NCBI GenBank assembly: GCA_907163375.1
Contig: CAJQUW010007508.1
Span: forward strand, 248,001-312,000
Source of the DNA: Prostheceraeus crozeri
Lineage: Eukaryota > Platyhelminthes > Polycladida > Euryleptidae
DNA: 64,000 nucleotides
Direction of reading: 5' to 3'
This document shows, in pieces, positions 24,601 to 35,477 of the stretch (position 1 is its first letter; every line of letters starts with the position of its first letter). The notes below the pieces were generated by a model. That model was not told the origin of the DNA. It saw only the letters and a program-made list of their open reading frames with translations, and ran no database searches. The position numbers and the translations under genes are program-made.

Positions 24601-25180
24601 TTTGCATTTACAAGAAATTGTATGCTGATGAATAAAAAACAAAGGTTCAAAAAGCGTATGTCGATTTTTGAATGTTATGATAATTTATTAACATTATCAA
24701 TGACTTTAAAGCATCTGTAAATAATGATTGCACGATTTGCTGTTGTTAATGAGGATGACGCTGACTACAACATTCAATCAACCACAATATTAAGAAATCT
24801 TACTTACTATTCAAGTTTTATCCAATTTTACTAACTACAATACTAAGATATCAATAAAGTCCTTGCATTTTCCAGGATCCAGGATTATTCAGCACTAAAA
24901 CACGACTTTTTTGCGAAATATTTCTCGTAGCATCTTCATCAAGCAATAACCTCAGTCGTTTGAATTAAATGCAACGAGTCTTCGAAAGCTATGTTATGCG
25001 TGCTATTATAGCAAGTGTTATTGATTTTTGATAACAGTGAGATAGAAAGCTGTGTTCTCCATTTAATTGGTTCCTTTAAAACCCTTGTCGATAATGACTG
25101 TGAAGTTCTCGGTAAAATTTGGTACCATGCTCCTTACACAATATCTCTGGCGCAAAGCGAAGCATCTGCATTTGATAAGC
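21676..25180. other. RPAP1 intron, nothing recognised; local AT palindromes
   Basis: These 3.5 kb show no protein remnants. Very AT-rich inverted patches occur at about 23500-23550 (TAATTATTAATAATTA-type) and 24285-24365 (repeated TTTAAAATTT and TTCTTAAAATT units). The ORF at 23899-24210 (103 codons) has no recognisable relative. Confidence 0.45.
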
Positions 25181-26179
25181 TACCGCGAGGAAATAAGTGG
25201 GTATGATCATACATATGTTTCATACTATGATCATAGTATGAAAGTGAAATATTTTTTGTACACAAATCATAGTATGAAGATTTCATACGCAAATCTTACT
25301 ATGAAAATTTCATACTGCTATTTGTCATCCGCGCAGGGGTTCGTTCCATGCCTAAATTCTGCGCAAATTTTCGTAATGTAATCATCTATATTAAATCGCA
25401 TTAAATCATTCTACAGTGTATAACCTTTCTTCCTATGCTGGTCATTGAAATCTTTACGTTTATGATTACGAAGAGATAGAGTTTATAATAATAATAAATT
25501 CTTTATTTTAGGAATTATGATTTTTTAGAGACACTTTTAAAGTCGCCACGTTAAATGCAAAAAATCGGACATTGAACAGTTTGCTGCTGAATCCAAACCT
25601 CTTAACAATGACACTTCTCCCTTTAAATAACCATCAATGCTAGCTATACAACAGTTCAGTTGATCTGTTCCAACAGATCTTCCTCCAAGGATACTATCCT
25701 GATCTTCAAATGATAATTTAATCTATTATTCCAGGAATAACATTTGAAATGAAAATACGTTTAACTTTGATAGTTCATGTTTCACAAAATTACATAGTAT
25801 AAATCTGCACATTCATCAAGTCCAGAGAATAATGCTAGTGATAAAAATACTGTGAAGGCTTTCTATAGCAAGAGAAATTAGAGAAAATCTTCTACAATAT
25901 AAAGGCATAAACACAAAATATTATAGTACATCCCATAAGTCAACTGGGGAAGTCATCAGGTCTGAGAATGACGACATAGGCGGAATATGATGAATAAGTT
26001 ATATACATAGTGTTTATCATAGTGTTGGTCATGTAAAATAGAAGAATAACCACATCCTTAAGCAACTGAAACACCTGTTTCATTATAACAAGAAACACCA
26101 CTTCAAACTAAATTGTCTCATTTCAAGTCTCTAATTCAAGTCATTGCCATCATGAATTTGAAAAAAATCCCACATGAAT

Positions 26180-26914
26180 TGAAGTTTGAAGATCACCTTC
26201 GCCATGGGATTTTCTGGTATACACAATCTTTGACTACACCCCAGATGCAGTAGTCCATAGTCGTGAAATGAGACGATAGAAGTAACCATTCGATGTATCC
26301 ACGACGTCTAATACGTTTGTCTGCAAAAATTCAGTAAAGATAATTCATCACCATGGCTGCGTAATGAGGGAGAGCTATCTTGCTAGAAATATGGTTCTTG
26401 AAAATCCTCTCTGATGAAGACTTGAAACAGCAACTTCTGTAGCAAAGCTCTCAAATAATTTTAGCCAGTTTTCGTTGAATTAAAGATCACTGGAACTACA
26501 ATTCCTGAAGAAGACATGAAGGCCTATACTGCGATATCATGCTCATTCAAATGCCTTTCGATTGTAGTGTGAGGATTTTCAGAGTTCTAGGATGTACAGT
26601 TGTTTCTATTGACACCATTCGACAGTTTGAATTGCGCTTCATCAAGCCGCACAATTTTATCGGTGAGCGCTCCTTTACAATGATTTACGTACTAACACTT
26701 CATAAAATTTCAAACGGCGATCACTATCGTTTTCCATAAGACCGTTGATTAATCCAGGTATAGGAGGGCTATAATTCAATTCTCTCAGAATGTGATGCAT
26801 AGATCGTCTGTGTTGATATTTGAGCTGCTTTATTAGGGACTTCGACAAGTGTTTGAGCAATGTACTATTGATTATCCACTGTTGATAGCCACAGGGCGTC
26901 CAGAAGAGAAACAA
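26180..26914 (-). pseudogene. Decayed transposase of element A (IS630-Tc1-mariner superfamily)
   Basis: The first frame gives RRSMHHILRELNYSPPIPGL, then INGLMENDSDRRLKFYEVLV, which matches the (R)S.hriL.e....p....L.edD.drRl.FCe segment before the catalytic core in a group of arthropod and aquatic-invertebrate Tc1/mariner-like transposases. Later, in another frame, LTTMDYCIWGVVKDCVY-like sequence (seen as FTTMDYCIWGVVKDCVYQKI) matches the third-catalytic-residue block (P.SPDLTPLDFFLWG..K..VY). Several stops and frame changes intervene, so this copy cannot make a full transposase. Confidence 0.65.
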
Positions 26915-26997
26915 TCTTGCGATGATTGATGTTCATCATTGATATTTTTCTCTAACATTCAGTGAGGCCCAAAATATCGTGTGATATCCAAGTGGTC

Positions 26998-27297
26998 GAA
27001 CAGGTTGATCTGCGTTTATTTATCCTGTCCTTGACGTGCGGCTGATAATTGAAAGATCCCAGTGTTAATGCTCCTGGCTGGGCATATAGATGGGGGAGAC
27101 TGTGCATATACTTGATAAAAATCAAGATCTGGAATACTTTGGGAGAAAGCAGTGCCGGTGACTTAAGTTATTCAGAGCTTAATTTTTTAAATCTGGGCAT
27201 ATCCCCTGTTATGGCCAGCCAAAAGCATTGACACTGATATCTCATTTATCAGCCGCACGGCAAACCAATATATAAATAAACGCAGATCAATCTGTTC
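26998..27297. mobile_element. 300-bp MITE inside element A
   Basis: Both ends carry TTGATCTGCGTTTATTTAT (left 27004 onward; right ends near 27291, reversed) and, further in, GTGCGGCTGATAA on the left and its reverse complement on the right. The outer GAACAG/CTGTTC also pairs. No ORF is present. The exact ends and the target duplication are uncertain. Confidence 0.7.
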
Positions 27298-27685
27298 CGC
27301 CGTTCTTTATTTTGCTTAACCATTTCGATATGTGATAGGCTAGTTTGAACCATTTCCAACCGTACTGATGGGCTCTTCAAGGCGAAACGCAATTTTTGCG
27401 GCTGCAAAGGAAATAGTGTTTCAGCTGTCAAAATCTGAGGTCATTCTGTCAATCTTCAAGCGTAAACATAAGGGGCATGGATGTATGCTACGAATGAGAA
27501 CCGCTGCATATTAAATTTTCTTTTAAAATTAAGAAGATCATGCATTGTGATGGTTCATAATCATGACTATTACTAGAATGACAATAGAACGCATTTCCAA
27601 AACTTTTCGACTATTATTAGTCCACACCAACAGGAAAATATAATCCATACAGCCTTCACAGTAAATCATCTATAAGAAAAATGAC

Positions 27686-27919
27686 TTAGGTTCGATCGTC
27701 AAATAATGAAATAGTTTCTTTAACTGATGAATCAACAAGCTGATTCACAATAGTCTCTTCTTCGTCTTCATCTTCTGTCTGTTCATCGATATAATCTGCC
27801 TGTTTTTTGCGGTTCCGCCACTGAATTTTAGTCTCTTGATTCACCTGTCTTGCGACGCGGTTCACGGCAGCGATTGTACAATTGTTCTCTCGCAAGTAAA
27901 CAGCTAGCTCTGTAAGCAA
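27686..27919 (-). other. Unrecognised ORF with acidic tail, possible terminal exon
   Basis: On the - strand a good acceptor (TTTTTTTGCTTACAG) leads straight into an open frame of about 75 codons: ELAVYLRENNCTIAAVNRVA, RQVNQETKIQWRNRKKQADY, then an acidic run (DEQTEDEDEEE) and a stop. It lies within element A, so it may be a second or terminal exon of an element gene. The TKIQWRNRKKQ string faintly recalls a recognition helix, but I do not claim a homeodomain. No function is proposed. Confidence 0.3.
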
Positions 27920-28062
27920 AAAAAGTGTAAAACCAAATTTTTTAGCAATAGTATGAAATTTTCATACTATGATTTTAGTATGAAAAATTCATTTTTCATG
28001 CGTATGAAAAATTCATACTCAAATCATAGTATGATTCATACCCACTTATATCCTCGCGGGTA

Positions 28063-28773
28063 TTCATCATCTAATTTAATGCGACATGATGTAAAGAAGA
28101 ACGCATCATCCTTTAATCACTTTGTAAATACAAGTAAAATCCTTTTAAGAAGCGTGCATTCACCTTGTGATATTTTTAACAAGCTTTTTTTGAGGTACAA
28201 CGGTGCACTGAAGTGCACGGATAGATTCTCTCGAAACGAATATTCATCAGATTGACAATGTAATGACGCGAGATTCAACTACGAATAGTAGCATTTTACG
28301 CGGATCAGTGCTATAGGACTTGGGTTTCCTGCCGGAAATTTAAAGACGGATTTTGACATCTTCTCAGTAATGGATGGTCTGTGTTGTGACTAAGCAAGGA
28401 CCGTCGGTTGTGAGACGCGGGGTATTCACTGGGAAACAGGATTGATAACAATTTAAGTGAATGAAAAATACACACGGACATGCGCAAAGAAAAAAAGGCA
28501 GGAAGTTCGCTATGAAAGCCACATACTTTGCCATTAAGAACACAAAGGAATTCTGTTGAATAATGCATGAGGTGAATGTCCAGTCCGCAAACCCACCGCA
28601 CGCCCCTCTGATTACTGTGGGAAAACAACACAAGTCTTCAGTAAAACTGTTAAACAGCAACGTAATCATGACCTGAAATAAGGCATATTTGGTCATCAAA
28701 AGGTGATTCATTCATTTCATTTTACATGCATCTTAATCGACTCACTAATCTATAAATTTCCGCTTTTTTACAG
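28063..28773. other. RPAP1 intron end, nothing recognised
   Basis: Unstructured intron DNA between element A and the last RPAP1 exon. Overlapping - strand ORFs at 28311-28711 show no family resemblance. Confidence 0.5.
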
Positions 28774-29124
28774 TGTATCTTACCAATTCCAAATCTTCTT
28801 GAAGATTCGTCATCATCATTGGAACTGCTGCGTCTGTATGCTGAGACTCTTTTTTCGGGTAAAGTGACAATCGAAAGGAACTCACTGATGTACCTTGTGG
28901 GAATACATGCTTTGAATCGTGCCTTGTATCGACATGTCGATTCACAATCTTCATTCAGAAAATTTCAGAGGTTGATTGTTATTTGTTTGACTGCTTCAGA
29001 TCACACTATTCTGTGCTTTCATCTGCAGTATTACAAGACATTCGACGGAGATTTCGTGTTTTATGACAAAGATGAACTTCCTGAAATACGACAAAATTAT
29101 CTCAATAAACTCACTGAACTATGA
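28774..29124 (+). CDS. RPAP1: RPAP1 last coding exon
   Basis: The acceptor is CGCTTTTTTACAG. The exon has 116 codons and a TGA stop: CILPIPNLLEDSSSSLELLR, LYAETLFSGKVTIERNSLMY, LVGIHALNRALYRHVDSQSS, a helical stretch, then YKTFDGDFVFYDKDELPEIR and QNYLNKLTEL. The vertebrate protein ends with the same layout (LLQLYFRTL, a helix with AVAHVN, LLHYKLP..F.LY..LPPLRQHYLQRL). An AATAAA at 29104-29109 overlaps the last codons. The next AATAAA I see downstream is at 29845, inside a pogo-type element. Confidence 0.93.
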   Translation, partial: CILPIPNLLEDSSSSLELLRLYAETLFSGKVTIERNSLMYLVGIHALNRALYRHVDSQSSFRKFQRLIVICLTASDHTILCFHLQYYKTFDGDFVFYDKDELPEIRQNYLNKLTEL

Positions 29125-29329
29125 ACTGGTCTTTTAATAACCCATGAGGAAAAGAAATGAGCTACTCAACTTTAAACTTTGACAAAATTATCACTACCAT
29201 TGTGGATGCACCATCGGAAATATTGCAACTTCTCGCCTGCGGCAAGAAACTTAGCCTTGCCTTAGATGGAATTTTGCACATCCCTAACGTATGCAACTCA
29301 ATCATCTAATAGCAATGATGGCAGAAATA

Positions 29330-30108
29330 CAGTATAATCCCGTTATAACGTACACGGAATGATAAAATGGTCCGTTATATCCGATGTACGTTATATCAAG
29401 GGTAAGGCACTTTTCCATTTATAAACATCTAGGACTACTTTTATATCATCGCTTTTCACATTTTCTGAATGAAGTAAGTTATTTGGTATTACGACTTTTG
29501 ATAATTATAATTAGAAAATGCATGTTGATAGCATGCAAAGGTCAGTTACAACTCACTTGCATCCAAAGTTACCAATAGAAATTGCTGGTCTTACTTTGCA
29601 TGCTACATTCAGAGTGGTTTTAGTCATAAGAGCTTGCTTTTTAAGTGGTAAATTATGTAGGCCTACATGATTGTATACGGTAGACTTTCCTATTGCGAAA
29701 ATAAGGAGTTTCTCAGATCCCCTATGTTTGCGCCAACCATGAGAGTTGTTTGCTATAGGCCTATTTCCTTCAATTATGTGAATCATCGTTGTAAGTGAAG
29801 GTTTTACTTGATTTGACTAGAATAGGGTTGTCTCATCTGCCTTTAATAAATCACGTGGCTAAAAGTCAGCCAGAATCGAAGGCGACACTTATACATATTG
29901 AGAATATTTACAACTGTCAGGAATTGAGATAAACAGAAGTGAATTTGTACGTTATTTTTTTCATGGGAGTGACATTTCTGTCCGTTATATTCAATTGTAC
30001 GCTATACACGTGTTCGTTATAACCGGAGTATTTTATTATTATTCAGATAGGATATTTTGTGTGTAGGCTACGTTATAACCGAATGTACGTTATAGCGGGA
30101 TTATACTG
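29330..30108. mobile_element. pogo/Tigger-type non-autonomous element 1 (779 bp)
   Basis: The left end reads CAGTATAATCCCGTTATAAC and the right end, reverse-complemented, CAGTATAATCCCGCTATAAC. TA lies on both sides (29328-29329, 30109-30110). Several further GTTATA / TGTACGTTATA motifs sit inside both ends. CAG-starting termini with TA duplication are typical of pogo/Tigger. No transposase is present. It starts about 205 bp after the RPAP1 stop. Confidence 0.82.
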
Positions 30109-30799
30109 TACTTTGTTTTGGCCCTGATGTAGTGTGCAACATAAATAATAAGCGATAATAGAGCAAGTGAACTGAAAATGGGAGATTAGACGTAGAAAAC
30201 TTCGACAACTGTGCCACTCAAAACAGCGATGCAAATCGATTCATTTGAGATGCTTCAGTATGCACCACTCTATCCTTCTGCATGTCTCAAAGCCCTCTGC
30301 TCGGTCGCTTGGTCCACTTGGTTGTCAGGTTTAAGTTGCCTAAAGCTGCCGCTCGTGGTTGCAATAGTGGATCATTTTCACAATACCGGCATTTCGGTAT
30401 TTGAGCTGTAAAACCGGTATTAACGGCTATAAAATGAATATTATCAAACTTATTTTCATCGAACTAATCTTGAAGCTACCAAATTCTGCATACGGTTACT
30501 GCATGTTAAAATATTCACAATCGTCAGCTACAATGATTTTCTTTAATGAATGTTTGAGGAAATGAAACATCTAGTGTTTTGTCTCATTCTCTATGCTGTG
30601 TGAAATTTTCTTGAAAAATCCCAAACTCCATTCGGATCGTCTAAAGTAAGTGGGATATTAAGAAAACAGCCGTCAATGGTTGAAGATGAAATCCGAGCTC
30701 AGCAATCTGCTCTAATAAGAATACTATCCGACGGATGCGCCTCACCTCATCTGGGTATGTCAGATAAAGGTCTCTATTCAGTTTCTGTCGAACCCAAAT
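30109..30799. other. Space between the genes, nothing firm
   Basis: A patch at 30383-30435 with repeated ACCGG / CGGTAT motifs resembles a decayed hAT terminus but cannot be paired. The - strand ORF at 30641-30823 is not recognised. Confidence 0.35.
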
Positions 30800-31560
30800 G
30801 AAATGATATTGACTCTGTGGCATGTCTTCGTTATCAAAGATATGTAGATGACACTTTCATAATTGTAAGATCTTTAAATGACTCTCAACAGTTGCTGACT
30901 GCTTTTAATTGTGCTCACAATAATCTGAAGTTCATCGGTGAAAACGAGTCTGCTGATGGTAGCTTGAGGTTTTTAGATGTTTTGGTGAAGCGTGATCATG
31001 TACAGAAGGCTGTCAATAGTGTGTTTAGGAAAACCTCATGGATTGGTTTGTACCTCAACTTTCATAGTTATGTACGTCCCCTTGCAATACAGTCATGTCT
31101 AGTACGTACTTTGCATAATCGTGCTCAGAAAATCTGTTCATTGTCTGCTTTAGCAGCTGAAAAGTCCTTGCTATTTGTGACTTTACATGACAGTGGCTAT
31201 CCTGAGGATTTTATAAATAAGTATAACTGTACTTCTGATGTTGAACCAATGATTGGCCCTAAATGTAAAGATGTTTATATCCGTCTACCTTTTGTCAGTG
31301 ATTCGTTGTCAGGGTTGATTCGTAAACGCATTTTTATAGCCACGAAACAGCTAGGCTTACCCGTCGTGCAAACCGGTGTTCACTTATGCTACTAGGCGTA
31401 TTCCTGTGCGTTCTTTAGAAGACCCGGTTCCCCTTTTGAAAAGGTCACTTGTTATTTATAATTTTATCTGTGACTGCGGAAAGCAGTTATACATCGGCCG
31501 AACAGATAGGATTCTTGGTGTTACATAAAGAACATTTACCTCGAAGGGCTACCCATGGCG
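30800..31560 (+). mobile_element. Penelope-like element fragment: RT end plus start of GIY-YIG
   Basis: RYQRYVDDTFIIVRSL is the YVDD catalytic block of Penelope-type reverse transcriptase, followed by LKFIGENESADGSLRFLDVL and SVFRKTSWIGLYLNFHSYV, the standard downstream motifs. After about 190 codons the frame shifts and continues with RSLVIYNFICDCGKQLYIGR, the beginning of the C-terminal GIY-YIG nuclease, which is soon lost. The 5' part of the RT is absent. It is a truncated, inactive copy. Confidence 0.82.
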
Positions 31561-32269
31561 ATGCCATCAGTCTGACGGTATAACTTTTCATCAAAAGAAA
31601 ACTGGACATCACGTACACTAATGAAAAATTCTTGTATGTATTTCATCAACTCGTAATCCATCCTCATCTATCTGTAGACACGCAGTTCAATACGTGATTC
31701 ATTTGTTGGTAATATGTCATATTTTTCGATTTTGTGTTCTTCCAGTCAAAATGTTAAGTTGCGTATTCTGGAAGCTTTGTTCATTCTTGGACGAAAGCCT
31801 GGACTATGTGTCCAGAAGGAGTTCATCTACACCTTGCTGTTACCGTGGTGATTGACAGTTAATAAGTACCGTTTTGAGTTGTGTTCCCAGTTTTCCCTAG
31901 TTGTTGCATTTCATTTCACTTGGTCGTTGCACATGAATAGAGACCACGAAAGCGTTCGTGCATTACTTTCATATTACATTGTTTTGATTTTGGTGTTTAT
32001 TGTTATTGGGTATTGTTTTGGAGTAATGAATTGGGCGACTATCTTTATCTTCAAATGCATTGGCCATCACAACTGCTTCGAAACACATTATCATGAAACA
32101 ATATGTAGAGGAATCTATGCCACAGGCCCAGTTTATGGAACAAAAAAAAACTCAGTTTCTTATTTGTAGCCAGCTATATTGAATTCTGTACATATTGCTC
32201 ACAATTCACAATTGGTCACAATTCATATGTTGTTGTTTGTTGGTATCAATTCTCGTATGTTGCTGATTC
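31561..32269. other. Space between the genes, nothing recognised
   Basis: No transposon ends or coding remnants could be assigned; the + strand ORF at 31852-32169 has no known relative. Confidence 0.45.
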
Positions 32270-32991
32270 AGGAAAATATATTTTCGAAGAAACACCACTC
32301 GTAAAACAGTTGAATTTTTGCGAGCTTTCGACCGCTGTTTGCTTGCTGTCTTAATCATGCAAAGTGAATTTTGCGTGTACAAACCAGGGCTGGCCGGTAA
32401 AACCACCCTAGTTTTTAACACCTGGTAAAATCCACCAGCTTTTGCCACCATTTTTCGGCTAAAACTGGCTAAAACTATTTTTCCAGCATTAGTTATGTTA
32501 CCTCAGTTATGTGGTAGCATCATCGTCACTCCTGACTTTATTGATGAACGTTAGTCATAATAAGTTCATTTTACTTTTTCAACATTCGAAGGACATTTAG
32601 ACCAGTATTTTCAGTTTAAACTTTATCAATATCATGTTTCAATCAAGAATATGCTCCAAGCATAAGTGCAAGAACATGAATTGTTATCAAAAATATTGTC
32701 ATAAAGCTATTGTGCATCCTTTATAGCAAGCACGTTTTTTGTTGATTTATGAATTTCATTCATTATAATATGCATCAAACGTCACTGTTAGTAGGAAATC
32801 ATTTGGCTTTATAAAGAACAGTGTTTTTGCCGGAAAACTGGTATTCCATGAAGCTACAGGGGCGAGAAAATGTAGAAATCCAGTCACACATTTCTGCGAC
32901 TATCTTGCCAACTGGCTTCATAGAATTGCTTGTCTACTAAATCTATGGGAAATGTCCCATGCCCCATGGGAAATGTCCATGTCCTATGGGG

Positions 32992-33508
32992 AATGTTGCA
33001 TAGAAGTTGGAGAGTCTGTGGAAAACACAGAGTTAAAAAACATGTTAAGTTATGCGTTAAGAGAAATTCATAAAAATCAAAGATATAAAAAGTCTTTCAA
33101 ATCTTCAACCTCTGATTTTGAGTCAATTTGAGGATTATACTTCTTCATTAGGATGGCTTCTCGTAATCGTAAATTCGTCTCATCGGGATCAAATTCAATG
33201 ATATCGATGTCATATTTATCAGCGTTGGCATTGCATGCTTCTCTGTGCTTGTTTACTGATGAGTTTTGTTTGTTAAATGTTCTTTAAAAAGTTGATGTAG
33301 CGGTCTTATAGTGCTACCAATATAAATGTTTTTGCAAATGTTACATGTTATTCTGTAGACGACTTTGGTTCGGTTGCAGATTTTTTCATTTTTGATGGGA
33401 CACGTTTTCATCTTGCATTCTGTGTATGTTCTCTTCTTTAAATGGTTTCGCAAGGATTGAGATTTTTCATACCTTCTGTTCTAATGATCCTTTTTATGCA
33501 ATTATCGA
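32992..33508 (-). mobile_element. Penelope-like GIY-YIG fragment, left arm of inverted pair
   Basis: This arm is an inverted copy of 33594-34112. The - strand frame starts at about 33453 with RNHLKKRTYTECKMKTCPIK and then VVYRITCNICKNIYIGSTIR, the Cys-x2-Cys and YIG motifs of the Penelope nuclease, after which a single-base deletion relative to the other arm breaks the frame. It lacks about 17 bp that the other arm has near 33637. Confidence 0.8.
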
Positions 33509-33593
33509 TTTCTTCCTTGATAGATGGTAATTTAAGGTAATGAAAAGACTTCGTGTTAGGTCTTCTTTTTGGTTGATGATTTTTGAATTTTGA

Positions 33594-34112
33594 ACGATAA
33601 TCGCATAAAAAGGATCATTAGAACAGAAGGTATGAAAATCTCCGAATATGTCACAAATCTCAATCCTTGCGAAACCATTTAAAGAAGAGAACATACACAG
33701 AATGCAAGATGAAAACGTGTCCCATCAAAAATGAAAAAATCGGCAACCGAACCAAAGTAGTCTACAGAATAACATGTAACATTTGCAAAAACATTTATAT
33801 TGGTAGCACTATAAGACCGCTGCATCAACGTTTTAAAGAACATTTAACAAACAAAAACTCATCAGTAAACAAGCACAGAGAAGCATGCAATGCCAACGCT
33901 GATAAATATGACATCGATATCATTGAATTTGATCCCGATGAGACGAATTTACGATTACGAGAAGCCATCCTAATGAAGAAGTATAATCCTCAAATTGACT
34001 CAAAATCAGAGGTTGAAGATTTGAAAGACTTTTTATATCTTTGATTTTTATGAATTTCTCTTAACGCATAACTCAACATGTTTTCCACACTCTCCAACTT
34101 CTATGCAACATT
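33594..34112 (+). mobile_element. Penelope-like GIY-YIG fragment, right arm, intact domain
   Basis: From 33667 a 125-codon frame is open to its stop: CKMKTCPIKNEKIGNRTKVV, YRITCNICKNIYIGSTIRPL, HQRFKEHLTNKNSS, then NLRLREAILMKKYNPQID. The YIG, the Arg at the R..EH helix and the Glu of REAILMKKY (the usual catalytic Glu region) are present, so the nuclease domain looks complete, but there is no RT. An 85-bp spacer separates it from its inverted partner, and both arms end at the same outer point. Confidence 0.82.
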
Positions 34113-35477
34113 GCATAATCCTACAGTGTTTTTCACGATCAAAATTTGAAATTGATCTTCTGCATTATGTGTGATTCAGAACCTGATGATGGCCTTGGAT
34201 ATAAGGTCGTAATACATAGTTGATAATAGCCTATATTTTTACTTACCATCACCGTACTTGGCTTCCCAAAACTTCTAATTAAAATAATGTCCCAATTGTT
34301 TATCGCTCTCAGATTCTATTAACTAAGACCAATTTTGCAGCTTGGTGGAAATGTTCTTTTATAGAGATCATGACTGAGGCTGTACAGACATACACGCACC
34401 TTGTATACCACACTTTATCAAGATTGTTGCTGAGAGCTATGTCATTGAATTATAATTATTATTTGCTCTTCCAAATTATGATTTTCTGCTCCAGTCACAA
34501 GTATTAGTACATTTCTAAAAAATCAGAAATGTATTCTAAGTGACTGTTGCACATTGCTTGATTTGGGAGTTGAGATTTTCCGTGGAGAGGCCTTGTGTCC
34601 TCTCAGCGTTCATGAGCCCAGGTTCAAATCTAGATCTGATCAAACCTAAGACTTTTAAAATACACTCTGCATTCTTGCAGAAGAACAGAAGAATGACAGT
34701 AGGATTACTAAAGCTCGTCCACATGAAGAAAGTGGCTTGCTCAATTTGGATCTATGTATAAGCCAGTTTTATTCATATATTTATTTTCAGTTTTTTAGAT
34801 TTAACGAATTCACATTTTTTTCACCTAGCAATTTCTATTAAATGGACCAACGTGATGCTGAAGTTTGCTTTTGTTCTAAAGGGTACAAGAAAAGGGCAGA
34901 GCAATTATAAACAAGGGCAGCATCGCCTGTCGTTTGTGATAAAAACTGATATCATATGGTTCTATCTGAGAATGAATGTGCTTTGTAACACTCATTATGT
35001 TATAGTCTGCAAGATAAGAGTTGCAATCTGCAAACCAGCATGCATCGTAATGCTTAAACCCCAACTTGTTCTCGATCATTTTGTGAAGAAATTGACTGAC
35101 TTTTCGGAATTTTAGTTTTGGCCGGTTTTAACCAGTTTTAGCCGGCAAAAAGCTAGCCCTGGCTACAAACTGAACATGCATTCAAGACTGACTACATCTC
35201 ATCTATTTTCATAAGTAGTATCATAGTAACGTTTAGTTTTAACTTGCCGTCAACTGTTAAGGTGCAAACCTGAAATTTTATATCACATGATGAGATGTTG
35301 TCAGTCTTGAATGCATGCTCAGTTTGTACACGCAAAATTCACTTTGCATGATTAAGACAGCAGACAACGGTCAAAAGCTCGCAAAAATCCAACTGTTTTA
35401 CGATTACAAGTGGTGTTTTTTCGAAAATATATTTGCCTGAAGTAAGAATCAATGTCAGTTACACGTAATTCCATTGA

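Larger units (their letters stand above)
25183..28060. mobile_element. TA-target DNA transposon 'A', full-length copy (2.9 kb)
   Basis: The ends are inverted (CCGCGAGGAAATAAGTGGGT on the left; reverse-complemented right end CCCGCGAGGATATAAGTGGG) and flanked by TA on both sides, the IS630-Tc1-mariner signature. Inside each end lies a cluster of short palindromes built on TCATACTATGA / TCATAGTATGA. The - strand carries a decayed transposase of this superfamily (about 26914 to 26180). A 300-bp MITE sits at 26998-27297. Bases 25272-26964 recur at 54282-55959 with an almost identical right half. Confidence 0.75.
2425..29124 (+). other. RPAP1: RPAP1 gene span (3' half, nine coding exons)
   Basis: RPAP1 (RNA polymerase II-associated protein 1; MINIYO in plants) helps assemble Pol II and move it into the nucleus, and supports Mediator-Pol II contact. 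Nine exons (2425-2505, 4863-5082, 6711-6895, 10908-11298, 11360-11484, 13369-13638, 18225-18506, 20116-20281, 28774-29124) join in consistent phase through canonical GT-AG introns. They encode about 689 residues, roughly the second half of a protein that is about 1,390 residues in human. Identification rests on the C-terminus: an FGVSYGSAVFSSYILIPAM segment, then LLRLYAETLFSG, and the ending FVFYDKDELPEIRQNYLNKL, which match the end of vertebrate RPAP1 in order and spacing. Upstream segments are helical and leucine-rich, as expected for its TPR-like C-terminal half. The gene converges with TRAF on the other strand. Confidence 0.88.
32385..35162. mobile_element. hAT-like non-autonomous element (2.8 kb)
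   Basis: It begins CAGGGCTGGCCGG and ends, reverse-complemented, CCAGGGCTAGC; subterminal GGCTAAAACTGG-type repeats occur at both ends. GTACAAAC precedes it and CTACAAAC follows, an 8-bp duplication with one change. The uninterrupted opposite arm of the surrounding foldback reads GTACAAAC once at this place, which confirms the target site. There is no hAT transposase; the only coding sequence is a pair of Penelope endonuclease fragments. Confidence 0.78.
32270..35445. mobile_element. Foldback element interrupted by a hAT-like insertion
   Basis: The left arm (32270-32384 plus 35163-35202) and right arm (about 35290-35445) are inverted copies: AAATATATTTTCGAA, AAAACAGTTG, TTTTTGCGAGCTTT, AAGTGAATTTTGCGTGTACA and CATGCATTCAAGAC appear in both in mirror order. 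The arms are about 150 bp around a loop of roughly 90 bp. Bases 32385-35162 split the left arm, so the foldback is older than the insertion. The right end lies about 33 bp downstream of the TRAF stop codon, in that gene's presumed 3' UTR. Confidence 0.8.

Noticed and set aside
25015-25206. + strand ORF ending at the left TIR of transposon A, considered as an RPAP1 exon
   Set aside because: It does not resemble RPAP1 between the flanking exons, which join directly in phase, and its end runs into the transposon TIR.
34556-34650. B-box-like GGTTCAAATCT suggesting another tRNA-derived repeat
   Set aside because: No acceptable A box at the right distance and no cloverleaf; judged chance.
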